Shown here: positions 51,227 to 60,423 of the stretch, piece by piece
Layout: every line of letters starts with the position of its first letter
How positions within the stretch are numbered: position 1 is the stretch's first letter
Assembly (NCBI RefSeq): GCF_009799925.1
Contig: NZ_WELK01000001.1
Coordinates: 186,001 to 250,000 of the forward strand
Length of the DNA stretch: 64,000 nucleotides
DNA from: Pseudomonas sp. R-28-1W-6
GTDB lineage: Bacteria; Pseudomonadota; Gammaproteobacteria; Pseudomonadales; Pseudomonadaceae
Direction of reading: 5' to 3'
Notes under the pieces: model-generated
Seen by the model: the letters and a program-made list of their open reading frames with translations, nothing else
The model's database searches: none
Told to the model about the DNA's origin: nothing
Position numbers and translations under genes: made by a program

Positions 51227-51697
51227 TCAGATCAGCCCGGCATCCGCCAGCTTCTGCTCCAGGCCGATCAGGTCGGGGATCTTCACCACGGCTTCGCCCA
51301 GCTGCACGGCGTCCAGCTCCAGCGGAGCCAGGCGCTCGTTGGCCCGCGCCAGGTGGCCGTCGACCTTCAGCGAGCGCGGAATGCCCTGCACCAGCAGGGC
51401 GATGAACTTGACCTGGTCACGCCCGCCGAGGGCGTTGAGCACCGCCACGCGCACGCCCGGGCCGATCTGCGGCTGGCCGTCGGAGGCCGCCTCGAACGAC
51501 AGCAACGGCAGTTGCAGGTCGCGCCAGGCCACCTGGCCGAGGAACCAGCCCGGCAGGCCCGGGGTGACGTGCGGCGCACGGTAGGGGATCAGCTCTGCCA
51601 GCGCCACGTTGGGCAGCAGCAGGGTGCGGTCGGCCAGGGGCACCAGCAGGGCGGTGAGGTTGTTGACGCTGTTGGCGGTGCTTACGGCTTGGCTCAT
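51227..51697 (-). CDS. chpC: CheW-like adaptor ChpC
   Basis: 156 residues, CheW domain: LLVPLADRTLLLPNVALAELI near residue 17, PGLPGWFLGQVAWRDLQLPLLSFEA, and VKFIALLVQGIPRSLKVD. Couples a chemoreceptor to the ChpA kinase; with PilI it is one of two adaptors of the Chp system. 31 bp behind chpB. Last gene of the cluster here, directly facing rsmE: chpD and chpE are missing. Confidence 0.92.
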   Translation of the reverse strand: MSQAVSTANSVNNLTALLVPLADRTLLLPNVALAELIPYRAPHVTPGLPGWFLGQVAWRDLQLPLLSFEAASDGQPQIGPGVRVAVLNALGGRDQVKFIALLVQGIPRSLKVDGHLARANERLAPLELDAVQLGEAVVKIPDLIGLEQKLADAGLI

Positions 51698-51728
51698 GGA
51701 TCGATCCTGTACGAAGGCGAAGCGGGCG

Positions 51729-52751
51729 TCAGGCGCACTGCTCGGCCAGATGGTTCACCAGCGCCGCGGCCAGCTCGCGCGGGTCGCCGCTGAGGGCGCT
51801 GTAGCCGCCTTCGCGCAGGCTGTCGGGCATGCTCGGGCAGGCACAGCTGTCGCCGCGCTGGGTCCAGATCTGCCCGCCCTGGCGTCGCACGTAGGCGGCG
51901 GCGGCACTGCCGTCGCTGCCCATGCCGCTGAAGGCGATCACGCCGCAGTTGCCGGTGAAGTGCTGGGCCAGGTTGAGCATCATCTGGTCGATGGAGGGGC
52001 TGTAGGGTTCCGGCCAGGCGCGGTCGCAGACCTGCATGGCGCCGCTATCGGTGAAGCCCAGCTCGTGGGATACCGGGGCCACCACCACTTCGCCGCAGCG
52101 AATCGGGTCGCCATGCCGCGCCGGATTAACGTGCCACTGGCTGTGCCGGCCGACGGCCTGCGGCAGCGCGGTCTCGAAGCTGGCGCCGATGTGCTGGGCG
52201 TAGACGAAGCCGATCGGCAGGCCGCCGGGCAAGGCGTCGAGGAAGGCCTTGACCGCCTCCGGGCCGCCCAGCGAAGCCGCCAGCAGCCACACCTGGCGCG
52301 CCGGCTCGCCGGCCACCAGCGGTGTACCGGCCAGGGCCGCCGGCAGCTCCAGGCGTCCGGGACGCTGCGCTTCGGCGAGCAGGGCTTCGAGGCTCGGGCC
52401 GATGGCCTGGGCCGGGTCGCCGACCAGGCGCTTGAGCTTGCCGAACAGGCTGCGCTCCCAGCGCGGGTAGTTTTCCGAGTGGCGCTCCGGGGCATGCCCC
52501 TCGCCGAACAGCACCGGCGCATTGGAGCGCTCGAGCAGGTTCTCGACCAGCGGCGAATCTTCCGACTGGGCCAGATCGACCAGCCACAGATCCGGCTCGC
52601 AGGCAGCCAGAGCTTCCTCGTCGAGGCGCGCCGGGTCGCTATTGAGTACCACCTGGTATCCATTGCCGGACAACGCCTGCTGCAGCACATGGCGCTGCAG
52701 CGAGGTATCGGCAATCACGGCAATCCTTGCAGCTGTACGGCTATCACTCAT
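51729..52751 (-). CDS. chpB: protein-glutamate methylesterase ChpB
   Basis: 340 residues. N-terminal receiver-like domain (about 8-120) whose acidic pair is altered to IADTS, although an Asp remains in LWLVDLAQ; C-terminal CheB methylesterase with catalytic Ser in LLAASLGGPEAVKAF near residue 160, His in YAQHIGASFE, and Asp in AFSGMGSDGSAAAAYVR. Demethylates the PilJ receptor. Start overlaps the chpA stop by 8 bp. Deviation of the acidic pocket suggests weak or different regulation by phosphorylation. Confidence 0.93.
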   Translation of the reverse strand: MSDSRTAARIAVIADTSLQRHVLQQALSGNGYQVVLNSDPARLDEEALAACEPDLWLVDLAQSEDSPLVENLLERSNAPVLFGEGHAPERHSENYPRWERSLFGKLKRLVGDPAQAIGPSLEALLAEAQRPGRLELPAALAGTPLVAGEPARQVWLLAASLGGPEAVKAFLDALPGGLPIGFVYAQHIGASFETALPQAVGRHSQWHVNPARHGDPIRCGEVVVAPVSHELGFTDSGAMQVCDRAWPEPYSPSIDQMMLNLAQHFTGNCGVIAFSGMGSDGSAAAAYVRRQGGQIWTQRGDSCACPSMPDSLREGGYSALSGDPRELAAALVNHLAEQCA

Positions 52752-55700
52752 GGTGCTTGACCAACTTCTGGATGTTTTCGAGCAGATCGGATTCCTGGTA
52801 CGGCTTGCCCAGGTACTCGTTGACGCCGATCGCCATCGCCCGCTCGCGGTGTTTCTCGCCGGTACGCGAGGTGATCATGATGATCGGCAGGTCTTTCAGG
52901 CGCTCGTCGTGGCGCACCAGGGTGGCCACTTCGAAACCGTCCATGCGCGGCATTTCGATGTCCAGCAGCATGATGTCCGGCTTGTGTTCCTGCAGCTGGG
53001 CGATGGCGTCGACCCCGTCCTTGGCGGTCAGCACGTTCATTCCGTTGCGCTCGAGCAGGCGGCTGGTGACCTTGCGCACGGTGACCGAGTCGTCGACCAC
53101 CATGACCAGGGTCGGCCGGTCCGCTTCGATCTCCGCCACGGTCTGCGGCGTATGGCTGGCCAGGCGCGGCTGCTGCAGCTGGCTGAGCAGGTGCGCGTGG
53201 CGCACGCGGATGGTCGCCAGCAGGTCGAGAATCACCACCACGCGACCGTCACCGAGGATGGTCGCACCGGAGATGCCGTGCACCCCGGCAAACTGCACGC
53301 CAAGGCTCTTCACCACGATTTCGCGCGAACCGGCCAGGCTGTCCACCTGTACCGCCACGGCGTGTTCGCTGGAACGCACCAAGATCACCGGCAGCGGCAG
53401 GCTCTGGCCGATCAGTTTGGGCTGCTGGCCGTTGTTCAGCAGGTCGCCGAGGTACTTCAGTTCGTAGGCCTGGCCGGCGTACTCGAAGCGCGGCGCGTCC
53501 GGCGCGTAGTAGGCCTCCAGCTCGTACGGCGAGACCCGCACGATACCTTCGATGGTGTTCAGCGGGATGGCGTACAGGTCTTCGCCGGACAGCACCATCA
53601 GCGCGCGGTTGACCGACACGGTGAACGGCAGGCGGATGAGAAAGCGGGTGCCCTCGCCCACCGTCGACTCGATGCTCATCGAACCGCCGAGCTGCTTGAC
53701 CTCGGAGTGGACCACGTCCATGCCGACGCCGCGCCCGGAAATCTGGGTGACCTTCTCGGCGGTGGAGAAACCGGCCTCGAGGATGAACTGCAGGATCTCG
53801 TGGTCGGACAGATCGGAATCGGCATCCATCAGCCCGCGTTCGATGGCCTTGCGGCGTACCGCATCGAGCTTGATGCCGCCGCCGTCGTCGGCCAGGGTCA
53901 GGAGGATGTCGCCACCCTCGCGGCCCAGGCTCAGGCGGATGTTGCCGACGTCCGATTTGCCGCTGGCGCGACGCTTGTCGGCCGGCTCGATGCCGTGGTC
54001 GACGGCGTTGCGCAGCATGTGTTCCAGCGGCGCGACGATGCGTTCCAGCACGGTACGGTCCATCTCGCCTTCGGCGTTGCCGACATGGAACTCGACCTGC
54101 TTGCCCAGCTCACTCGCCACCTGGCGCACGATGCGGCGCAGGCGCGGCACCAGGCGGTCGAACGGCACCATGCGGGTGCGCATCAGGCCTTCCTGCAGCT
54201 CGGTGTTGACCCGGGCCTGTTGCAGCAGCAGGGTCTCGGCATCGCGGTTACGCGCGGCCAGGGTTTCCTTGAGGTCGAGCAAGTCGGAGGCGGACTCGAA
54301 CAGCGCCCGCGACAGCTGCTGCAGCTGCGAGTGGCGGTCCATCTCCAGCGGGTCGAAATCCTCGTAGCCGGCACGCTCGGCCTCGGCCTGGTAGCGGCTG
54401 AGGATCTGCGCCTGGGTTTCGATGTCGAGACGGCGCAGCTGGTCGCGCACCCGCTCGATGGTCGCTTCCATCTCGCCGAGGGTGAAGCCGACGTCGCTGA
54501 CCTGCTGCTCGACCCGACCACGGAAGATCGAGGTCTCACCGGCCAGGTTGACCAGGCCTTCGAGCAGATCGGCCGGCACCTTGACCAGCTCCTGCGGGGC
54601 GCGGCGCGAGGCGGCTTCGGCAGCGGCCTCGGCGGCGCGCTGGACGAACGGCAGGACGCGGCGTTCCTGCTGGCTCTGCGGCTGGCTGCTGACGGCGACA
54701 ATCGGCGTATTCAGGGTCACCGCCGCGGGCGCCGGCGCTTCCGCGGGCGCGGCCTGCGGCAGAGCGGCTTCGGCCAGCGTCTGCGCGTCGAGGCGCTGGC
54801 GCAGCTGGTCGAGCTCCTGCTGCAGGCCTTCGAAACCGGACTGCACATCGAGGAACAGGCTTTCCGGCCAGGGCGCGCCCTGCTGCTGGGCCTCGGTCAG
54901 GTGTTGCTCGAGGTCGTGGCTGAGGTCGCCCAGGCGCTTCTGCCCGGCCAGCCGTGCACCGCCCTTGAGGGTGTGCAGGATGCGCAGCATCTCGTCGATG
55001 GCGCCGCCGTCTTCGCGGCTGGCTTCCCAGCGGCCGATGGCGGCCTCCATGGCCTCCAGCAGGTCGTCGCCCTCTTCGAGGAAGATGTCGAGGATCTCGT
55101 CTTCGGCGGTGGAATCGTCTTCCACCACCGGCTGCAGGTGCACGCTGGAGGGGATGCTCAGCTGTTCCGCGGGGTTGGCGCGAAACTGCTTGATGGTGGC
55201 GATCAGCGCCTCGCCATCCGGCAAGGCGCGATGGTCGCGCACCGCCTCGAGCATTTCCGCCAGACGATCGTGACAGGCCTGCAGCAGGCCGATCAGGTCC
55301 TGGCCGGCACGCAGGCGGCCGTCGCCGACGCCTTCGTAGAGAAATTCCAGTTCGTGGGCCAGGTCGCCGATCTCGCGGATCTCGGCCATCCGCGCACCGC
55401 CCTTGAGGGTATGCAGATCGCGCTGCAGGGCCTCGACCTCGAGGGTGTTGTCGAGATCAGCCATCCAGCGCTGCAGGGCGGCGCCGGCGCTTTCGATGAT
55501 GTCGAAACCTTCTTCGAGGAAGATTTCCACCAGCTCCGGGTCGCGATCGTCTTCAACCGGCGTCGCAGCGGCCACGGCAACCGGCTGCTCGAGCGCTGGC
55601 GCGGCGGGTTCGGCTGGTTCACTCGCCGCCCACTCGACGAACTGCGGCGCGGCCTGCACTGCCGGTTCGGCAGCGAGCGCCTCGTCGATGGCGTCGGAGG

Positions 55701-58700
55701 GCTCTGCGGACCAGTCGGCATCGGCCGGGGCGGACAGTTCCTGCTCCGCGGACGGATCGCCGGCGGTCGCCGCCAGCGGCTCGCTGCCCAGTTCGGGCAG
55801 GGCACCGTCCAGCGCCCAGTCGGCGCCACTGAGGTCGGGCAGGTCTTCCAGCTGCGGCGCTTCGATCACGAAGGGCTGCGGCTCGGCCGGCTCCACGGCG
55901 GCGGCAAAGCCCGTTTCGTCCAGGTTGGGAGCGCTGAACTCGACGTCTACCAGTTCGCCCAGGTCCATTTCCGCCGACTCGGCGAGCTCGGGCTCTAGCG
56001 GGCTGTCGACCAGCGTCAGCGCGGGCAGCTCTTCCTCGACCAGCAGCTCGGGCAAGGCTTCGGCTTCGGCTTCGGCTTCGGCTTCGGCTTCGGCTTCGAA
56101 ATCAGCGTGCACGGCCACCGCGGCGGCCGACAGGCTCGGCGCACCACCATTCTGGCGGAAGCTGCGGATCGCCTCGATCAGCGCCGCCGGATCGTTCAGC
56201 GGCCGACGACCCTGCAGCTGCTCCAGCAGCACGGCCAGGCTGTCGTGGCTCTGTTGCAGCAGGCCGGCCAGGTACGGCGAATGGCTGAAGCGGCGATCGA
56301 CCAGCCCTTCGTACAAGGATTCCAGCTCGTGGGCCAGATCGCCGATGGCGCGAATCTCGGCCATCCGCGCGCCACCCTTGAGGGTATGCAGATCACGTTG
56401 CAGCGACGACAGCGCCAGGCCGTTGTCGGGCTCGGCGAGCCAGCGGTCCAGCGCCTGACCGGCGCTGTCGAGGATATCCACGGCCTCTTCGAGGAAGATC
56501 TCGACCATTTCCTCGTCGAGGTTTTCCGGCATGCCGCTGAGCACCACGGCGGGCTGTTCGGCCTGCGCCTCGGGCTCAGCCGCAACCGCCGGGCCCGGCT
56601 CGCTCACGGCGGGGAAATCGACTTCATCCAGCTCGATGACTTCCAGCCCGGCCATCTGCGGTTCTAGCAGAGCCAGGGTGGCCGGGGCGATGGCCTCGGC
56701 CAGCAGGGTATGGAGGGCGGCAACCCGCTCCGGCTGGGCGCTGACCTGCAGGCCGGCGGCGACCTGATCCATCATGCCGATCAGGGCTTCGTGGGCCGCT
56801 TCGGCCTCGCTGAAGAAGCGCTCGCTGATCGGCAAGCGGCCCTCCAGGGCGGCCTGGTACAGGGCCAGCAGGGCCTGGCACAGTTCGTCGATCTGCGGCA
56901 GCTCGGCCATTTCGGCACCGCGGCCAAGGGTCGCCAGCTCCTCCAGCAGGGCGCTGAGCTCCTGCTGCTCGCTAGGGTGCTCGCGCCACTGGCGCAGCAG
57001 GTCCTCGGCATCCAGCAGGATGTCCATGCCCTCGGCGAGGAAGATCGAAATCAGTTGCGGGTCGCGGGTTTCGCCCGGCTCGTCCTGTCGTTCCTGATCG
57101 GCGCTGTCGAGGCGCTCGTGGTGCAGCTTGTGCACATCGGCGAGCAGCTCGGCGGCACCCGGGATCTGCGCCAGCGGATGGCTTTCCAGTTGCTCCAGGC
57201 CGGCACGGAACAGCTGTTCGGCGCGGTGCAGCAGCTCGGCCTCGGCCAGATCCATGGGAATCAGGTTGGCCTTGAATTCCTTGGCCAGTTTCTCCAGCGG
57301 CGTGGCGATTTCGGCGATCGGCAGGATGCCGGCCATGTATGCACTGCCCTTGAGGGTGTGCAGGGCGCGCTGCAGCGTATCGGTCACCGGCTGCGGCAAT
57401 TCCTGGGCGCAATCGGCGAGAAAGCCGACCAGGGCATCCAGATGGGTTTCCGCTTCGTTGCGGAAGATTTCCAGCAGCTGTGGGTCGAGGGCTTCGTCCA
57501 GCTCGGCGGCCGGCGTCTCGCCAGCCGGGGCAGCGGACTCCGGCCCGGCCTCGGGCGCCTCGGCAACCTCGCCGGCCGGCAGCTCGCGCTCGGCGCGCGG
57601 TGTCGAACCAGGACCGCTCGGCGGCGGCTGCTGGCCACGGGCCAGGGCATGGGCGGTGGCGGCCAGCAGGTCGACGTCGTCACGCTGGCGCTGGGCCTTG
57701 GCGGCGAACTCTTCGACCAGGGCCGGCATCAGCGCGACCACATCCTTGACCACCTGCTGCACCGGCGCAGAGGCCTCGATGCTGCGGTCGAGCACGCGGT
57801 TGAGCAGGTTCTCGATCGACCAGCCCAGCTCGCCGATGACCAGGGCGCGAACCATGCGGCCGCTGCCCTTGAGGGTGTGGAAGGCCCGGCGGATCTCGGT
57901 CAGGGCGTCCTTGTCGGCGCTGTCGGCGCACCACTGCGGCAGATATTCGCCAATGGTTTCCAGTACTTCTCCGACTTCCTCGACGAAGACCTCCAGCAGT
58001 TCCTCGTCCACCGGCTCTTCATCGGCCGGCGGCGGCAGCAGGCTGGGCGGCACATCCTGGGCCGGCGGGTTGATCGCCTGCACCGGGGCGGCCATCACGT
58101 CGGCCATCGACAGCGGCTTGTCGATCAGCGGGGCGGGAACTTCGACGGCGAACGGCTCGTTCGACAGCTCGACTTCCGGCAGGTCCAGGTCGGCGATCTC
58201 GGTCGTATCCCAGTTCAGCAGCTCGTCACCGATCTCGTCGAGGTTCAATTCTTCCAGCTGCAGATCGAGATCGCCAGGCGCCGTCTCAGCGTCCAGCGCC
58301 GGCAGCTCGGCGAGCTCCAGGCTGGGCAATTCGTCGCTCGGCGCAGACTCGTCCAGCGCCAGCGGCGCCTCCAGGCTGAGGTCGAAGCCCTCGCCCAGGT
58401 CGGCGGTGGCGGCTTCACCCAGGCTCCAGTTGTCGTCGCTGACCAGCAGCTCGCTCTCGCTCGCCGGCTGTTCGAGCGCGGAAAACTCGCTGTTCAGCTC
58501 ATCCAGGCTGAAGGACTCGGCCTCGCCCAGCGCCTCGAGGTCGAGCGCCGGCTCCTCGTCCTGCGCCAGCTGCAGTTCGATCTCCGCCTCGGGCTCGGCC
58601 TGGATCGGCAGATCCGGCTCGGCGGCGGACAGCACGTCGATCTCGTGCAGCGGGTCGGCGTGCGGCGCGAAGCTCTCGGCGGCCGGTTCGATGCGATCGA

Positions 58701-60399
58701 GGATCGACGGCTTTTCCTTGAGCGGATAGCCCAGGCTTTCCAGGCTTTCCTCGGCGACATCGAGAATCAGGTCGCCCTGGGTCGCGTGGTCTTCGGCCAG
58801 GCGTTCGAGGTAGTACTCGACGCTGGTGATGGCGTCGGCCAGGGTGTCGAGGTTCTGCCAGTTGGGCACGGCCTTGCGCGCCAGCAGCTGTTCCTGGATA
58901 TAGCGGTTGCAGGCCTGCAGCAGGGCGGCGGCACGCGCCAGCGGAATCATCGCCAGGCCGCCACGGACCTGGGTCAGCAGCTCCGGCACACGGGCCAGGT
59001 GCTCGTGGTTCCACTGCGAGGCGATGAACTCGATGATCGCGTCCTTGGCCTGCTCCAGGCCATTGCGCGCTTCCTTGATCACCAGCTGGTGAATCTGCGC
59101 CACGTCGGTGGTGGGCAGGTGGCTCTGTTCGTTCTGCCGGTCATCGGCCGGGCCGACCATGCCGGCCAGCGTCGCCTCGACGTACAGCAGGGCGCCGGCG
59201 ACATCCATCAGCACCGCATCGCTGGGTTCGCGCTGGCCGAGGGACAGGCTGTGCACCACGTCGATCTGATCGACTATCACCTTGCGCGGCTGGCCGAAGC
59301 CGAGCACCGCCAGGGTGTCGGCGATCTGCTTGAGCGGCGCGAGCAGGCCGTCCAGTTCGGCGACCTGCTTGCGGTCGCTGCGCACGAACAGGTCGAGGCT
59401 GTCCTTGACCCGCACCAGCTCCTCGCACAGGGCGGCGACCACCGAACGCATGGCATCGCGGTCCGGACCGGCCAGACGCGCGCGCTCCTCGTCGACCACT
59501 TCGCTGTCCGGCAGCGCGTCGTCGAGGCGGTACTGTTCTTTCAGGGCACTGATGCGTGGCGATTGCGCGGGGGCCTTGGCCAGGTAGAACAGCAGGTTCT
59601 TCGCCAGGTCATCCGGCGCGGCCTGGTTGATCCCATCGGCGCCCTGTTCGACCAGGCGCTTGAGCTCCTTGTCGACCTGGCGCAGCAGGGTGCGCACCGA
59701 CGCGCCATTGGCCACGCTGCCGTTGGCCAGGCCTTCGACCATGCCCGAGGCGATCTGCCAGATCGGGCCGAGCGGCGCGTCCTTGCACAGGCTTTCCAGG
59801 CGGGCGAAGACACGCGCCATGTAGCCCAGATTGGTCGGCAGATCCTGATTGCGGATCACCCCGACCAGGGCCATCTGCAACATCTGCCGCAGCTTGCGCA
59901 GCAGCACCGGCAGTTCGGCGGTGCGCAGCTTGTCGAGCGACTCGTGGGACAGCGCCGGCTGGCTGCCGGAGAGGTCGGGGGAGAACAGGCTGGTTTCCGA
60001 CAGCAGCTTCTCGCCACGGGCCGCACGCAGGTCGTTGAGCAGCGGCAACACCACCATCGGCAGATCACGGCGTGCGCTCTGGATCCGTTCCAGGTACACC
60101 GGCAGCTGCAGGATGGCCTGCATCAGCACTTCCAGGGCCTCGCCCTGGTTGCTCACGCGACCTTCCATCAGGGCCTGGGCGAGTTGTTCCATTTCCTCGG
60201 CGAGCAGGGCCGCGCCGTAGAACTCGACCATCTGCAGGGTGCCATGCACCTGGTGCACATAGGTCAGGCAGAAACGCATGCGCGTCGGGTCCTGCGGGTT
60301 CTCGACGAACGCCTCCAGGGCCTGGCGGGCCTGCTTCAGGGTTTCCGCGATCTCGCCTTTGACCCACTCCAGGGCGACATAGTCGTGCCGATCACCCAT
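52744..60399 (-). CDS. chpA: chemosensory hybrid histidine kinase ChpA
   Basis: 2551 residues from ATG 60399 (MGDRHDYVALEWVKGEI), preferred over 60414 for its GGAG site. Core of the Chp system that controls type IV pilus motility and cAMP. Phosphotransfer His at about 49 (YVHQVHG), 841 (FHTLKGSGRM), 1014, 1338, 1663 and 1809 (all LHTLKG); a further module has Ala at 1156 (LATLGRGAEMA). Then dimer/ATPase domain (LRNAVDHGIEP near 2130, GRGVGMDVV near 2223), CheW-like domain, and C-terminal receiver with phospho-Asp 2480 (MLLDIEMPRMDG). Acidic Ala/Glu-rich linkers include an (EA)7 run at 1435-1448. Confidence 0.95.
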   Translation of the reverse strand: MGDRHDYVALEWVKGEIAETLKQARQALEAFVENPQDPTRMRFCLTYVHQVHGTLQMVEFYGAALLAEEMEQLAQALMEGRVSNQGEALEVLMQAILQLPVYLERIQSARRDLPMVVLPLLNDLRAARGEKLLSETSLFSPDLSGSQPALSHESLDKLRTAELPVLLRKLRQMLQMALVGVIRNQDLPTNLGYMARVFARLESLCKDAPLGPIWQIASGMVEGLANGSVANGASVRTLLRQVDKELKRLVEQGADGINQAAPDDLAKNLLFYLAKAPAQSPRISALKEQYRLDDALPDSEVVDEERARLAGPDRDAMRSVVAALCEELVRVKDSLDLFVRSDRKQVAELDGLLAPLKQIADTLAVLGFGQPRKVIVDQIDVVHSLSLGQREPSDAVLMDVAGALLYVEATLAGMVGPADDRQNEQSHLPTTDVAQIHQLVIKEARNGLEQAKDAIIEFIASQWNHEHLARVPELLTQVRGGLAMIPLARAAALLQACNRYIQEQLLARKAVPNWQNLDTLADAITSVEYYLERLAEDHATQGDLILDVAEESLESLGYPLKEKPSILDRIEPAAESFAPHADPLHEIDVLSAAEPDLPIQAEPEAEIELQLAQDEEPALDLEALGEAESFSLDELNSEFSALEQPASESELLVSDDNWSLGEAATADLGEGFDLSLEAPLALDESAPSDELPSLELAELPALDAETAPGDLDLQLEELNLDEIGDELLNWDTTEIADLDLPEVELSNEPFAVEVPAPLIDKPLSMADVMAAPVQAINPPAQDVPPSLLPPPADEEPVDEELLEVFVEEVGEVLETIGEYLPQWCADSADKDALTEIRRAFHTLKGSGRMVRALVIGELGWSIENLLNRVLDRSIEASAPVQQVVKDVVALMPALVEEFAAKAQRQRDDVDLLAATAHALARGQQPPPSGPGSTPRAERELPAGEVAEAPEAGPESAAPAGETPAAELDEALDPQLLEIFRNEAETHLDALVGFLADCAQELPQPVTDTLQRALHTLKGSAYMAGILPIAEIATPLEKLAKEFKANLIPMDLAEAELLHRAEQLFRAGLEQLESHPLAQIPGAAELLADVHKLHHERLDSADQERQDEPGETRDPQLISIFLAEGMDILLDAEDLLRQWREHPSEQQELSALLEELATLGRGAEMAELPQIDELCQALLALYQAALEGRLPISERFFSEAEAAHEALIGMMDQVAAGLQVSAQPERVAALHTLLAEAIAPATLALLEPQMAGLEVIELDEVDFPAVSEPGPAVAAEPEAQAEQPAVVLSGMPENLDEEMVEIFLEEAVDILDSAGQALDRWLAEPDNGLALSSLQRDLHTLKGGARMAEIRAIGDLAHELESLYEGLVDRRFSHSPYLAGLLQQSHDSLAVLLEQLQGRRPLNDPAALIEAIRSFRQNGGAPSLSAAAVAVHADFEAEAEAEAEAEAEALPELLVEEELPALTLVDSPLEPELAESAEMDLGELVDVEFSAPNLDETGFAAAVEPAEPQPFVIEAPQLEDLPDLSGADWALDGALPELGSEPLAATAGDPSAEQELSAPADADWSAEPSDAIDEALAAEPAVQAAPQFVEWAASEPAEPAAPALEQPVAVAAATPVEDDRDPELVEIFLEEGFDIIESAGAALQRWMADLDNTLEVEALQRDLHTLKGGARMAEIREIGDLAHELEFLYEGVGDGRLRAGQDLIGLLQACHDRLAEMLEAVRDHRALPDGEALIATIKQFRANPAEQLSIPSSVHLQPVVEDDSTAEDEILDIFLEEGDDLLEAMEAAIGRWEASREDGGAIDEMLRILHTLKGGARLAGQKRLGDLSHDLEQHLTEAQQQGAPWPESLFLDVQSGFEGLQQELDQLRQRLDAQTLAEAALPQAAPAEAPAPAAVTLNTPIVAVSSQPQSQQERRVLPFVQRAAEAAAEAASRRAPQELVKVPADLLEGLVNLAGETSIFRGRVEQQVSDVGFTLGEMEATIERVRDQLRRLDIETQAQILSRYQAEAERAGYEDFDPLEMDRHSQLQQLSRALFESASDLLDLKETLAARNRDAETLLLQQARVNTELQEGLMRTRMVPFDRLVPRLRRIVRQVASELGKQVEFHVGNAEGEMDRTVLERIVAPLEHMLRNAVDHGIEPADKRRASGKSDVGNIRLSLGREGGDILLTLADDGGGIKLDAVRRKAIERGLMDADSDLSDHEILQFILEAGFSTAEKVTQISGRGVGMDVVHSEVKQLGGSMSIESTVGEGTRFLIRLPFTVSVNRALMVLSGEDLYAIPLNTIEGIVRVSPYELEAYYAPDAPRFEYAGQAYELKYLGDLLNNGQQPKLIGQSLPLPVILVRSSEHAVAVQVDSLAGSREIVVKSLGVQFAGVHGISGATILGDGRVVVILDLLATIRVRHAHLLSQLQQPRLASHTPQTVAEIEADRPTLVMVVDDSVTVRKVTSRLLERNGMNVLTAKDGVDAIAQLQEHKPDIMLLDIEMPRMDGFEVATLVRHDERLKDLPIIMITSRTGEKHRERAMAIGVNEYLGKPYQESDLLENIQKLVKHHE
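56056..56097 (-). repeat. seven-copy hexanucleotide tandem repeat inside chpA
   Basis: GGCTTC repeated seven times without error on the plus strand; in the gene it reads (GAAGCC)7, Glu-Ala dipeptides at residues 1435-1448, in the linker between the fourth and fifth LHTLKG domains. Slippage would change linker length but not the frame. Confidence 0.9.
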
Positions 60400-60423
60400 A
60401 CCGACTCCACTCATATTCTTGTC

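Noticed and set aside
52522..55998. 1158-codon plus-strand frame opposite chpA/chpB
   Set aside because: Shadow of chpA; no plausible start context and no homology-like motifs.
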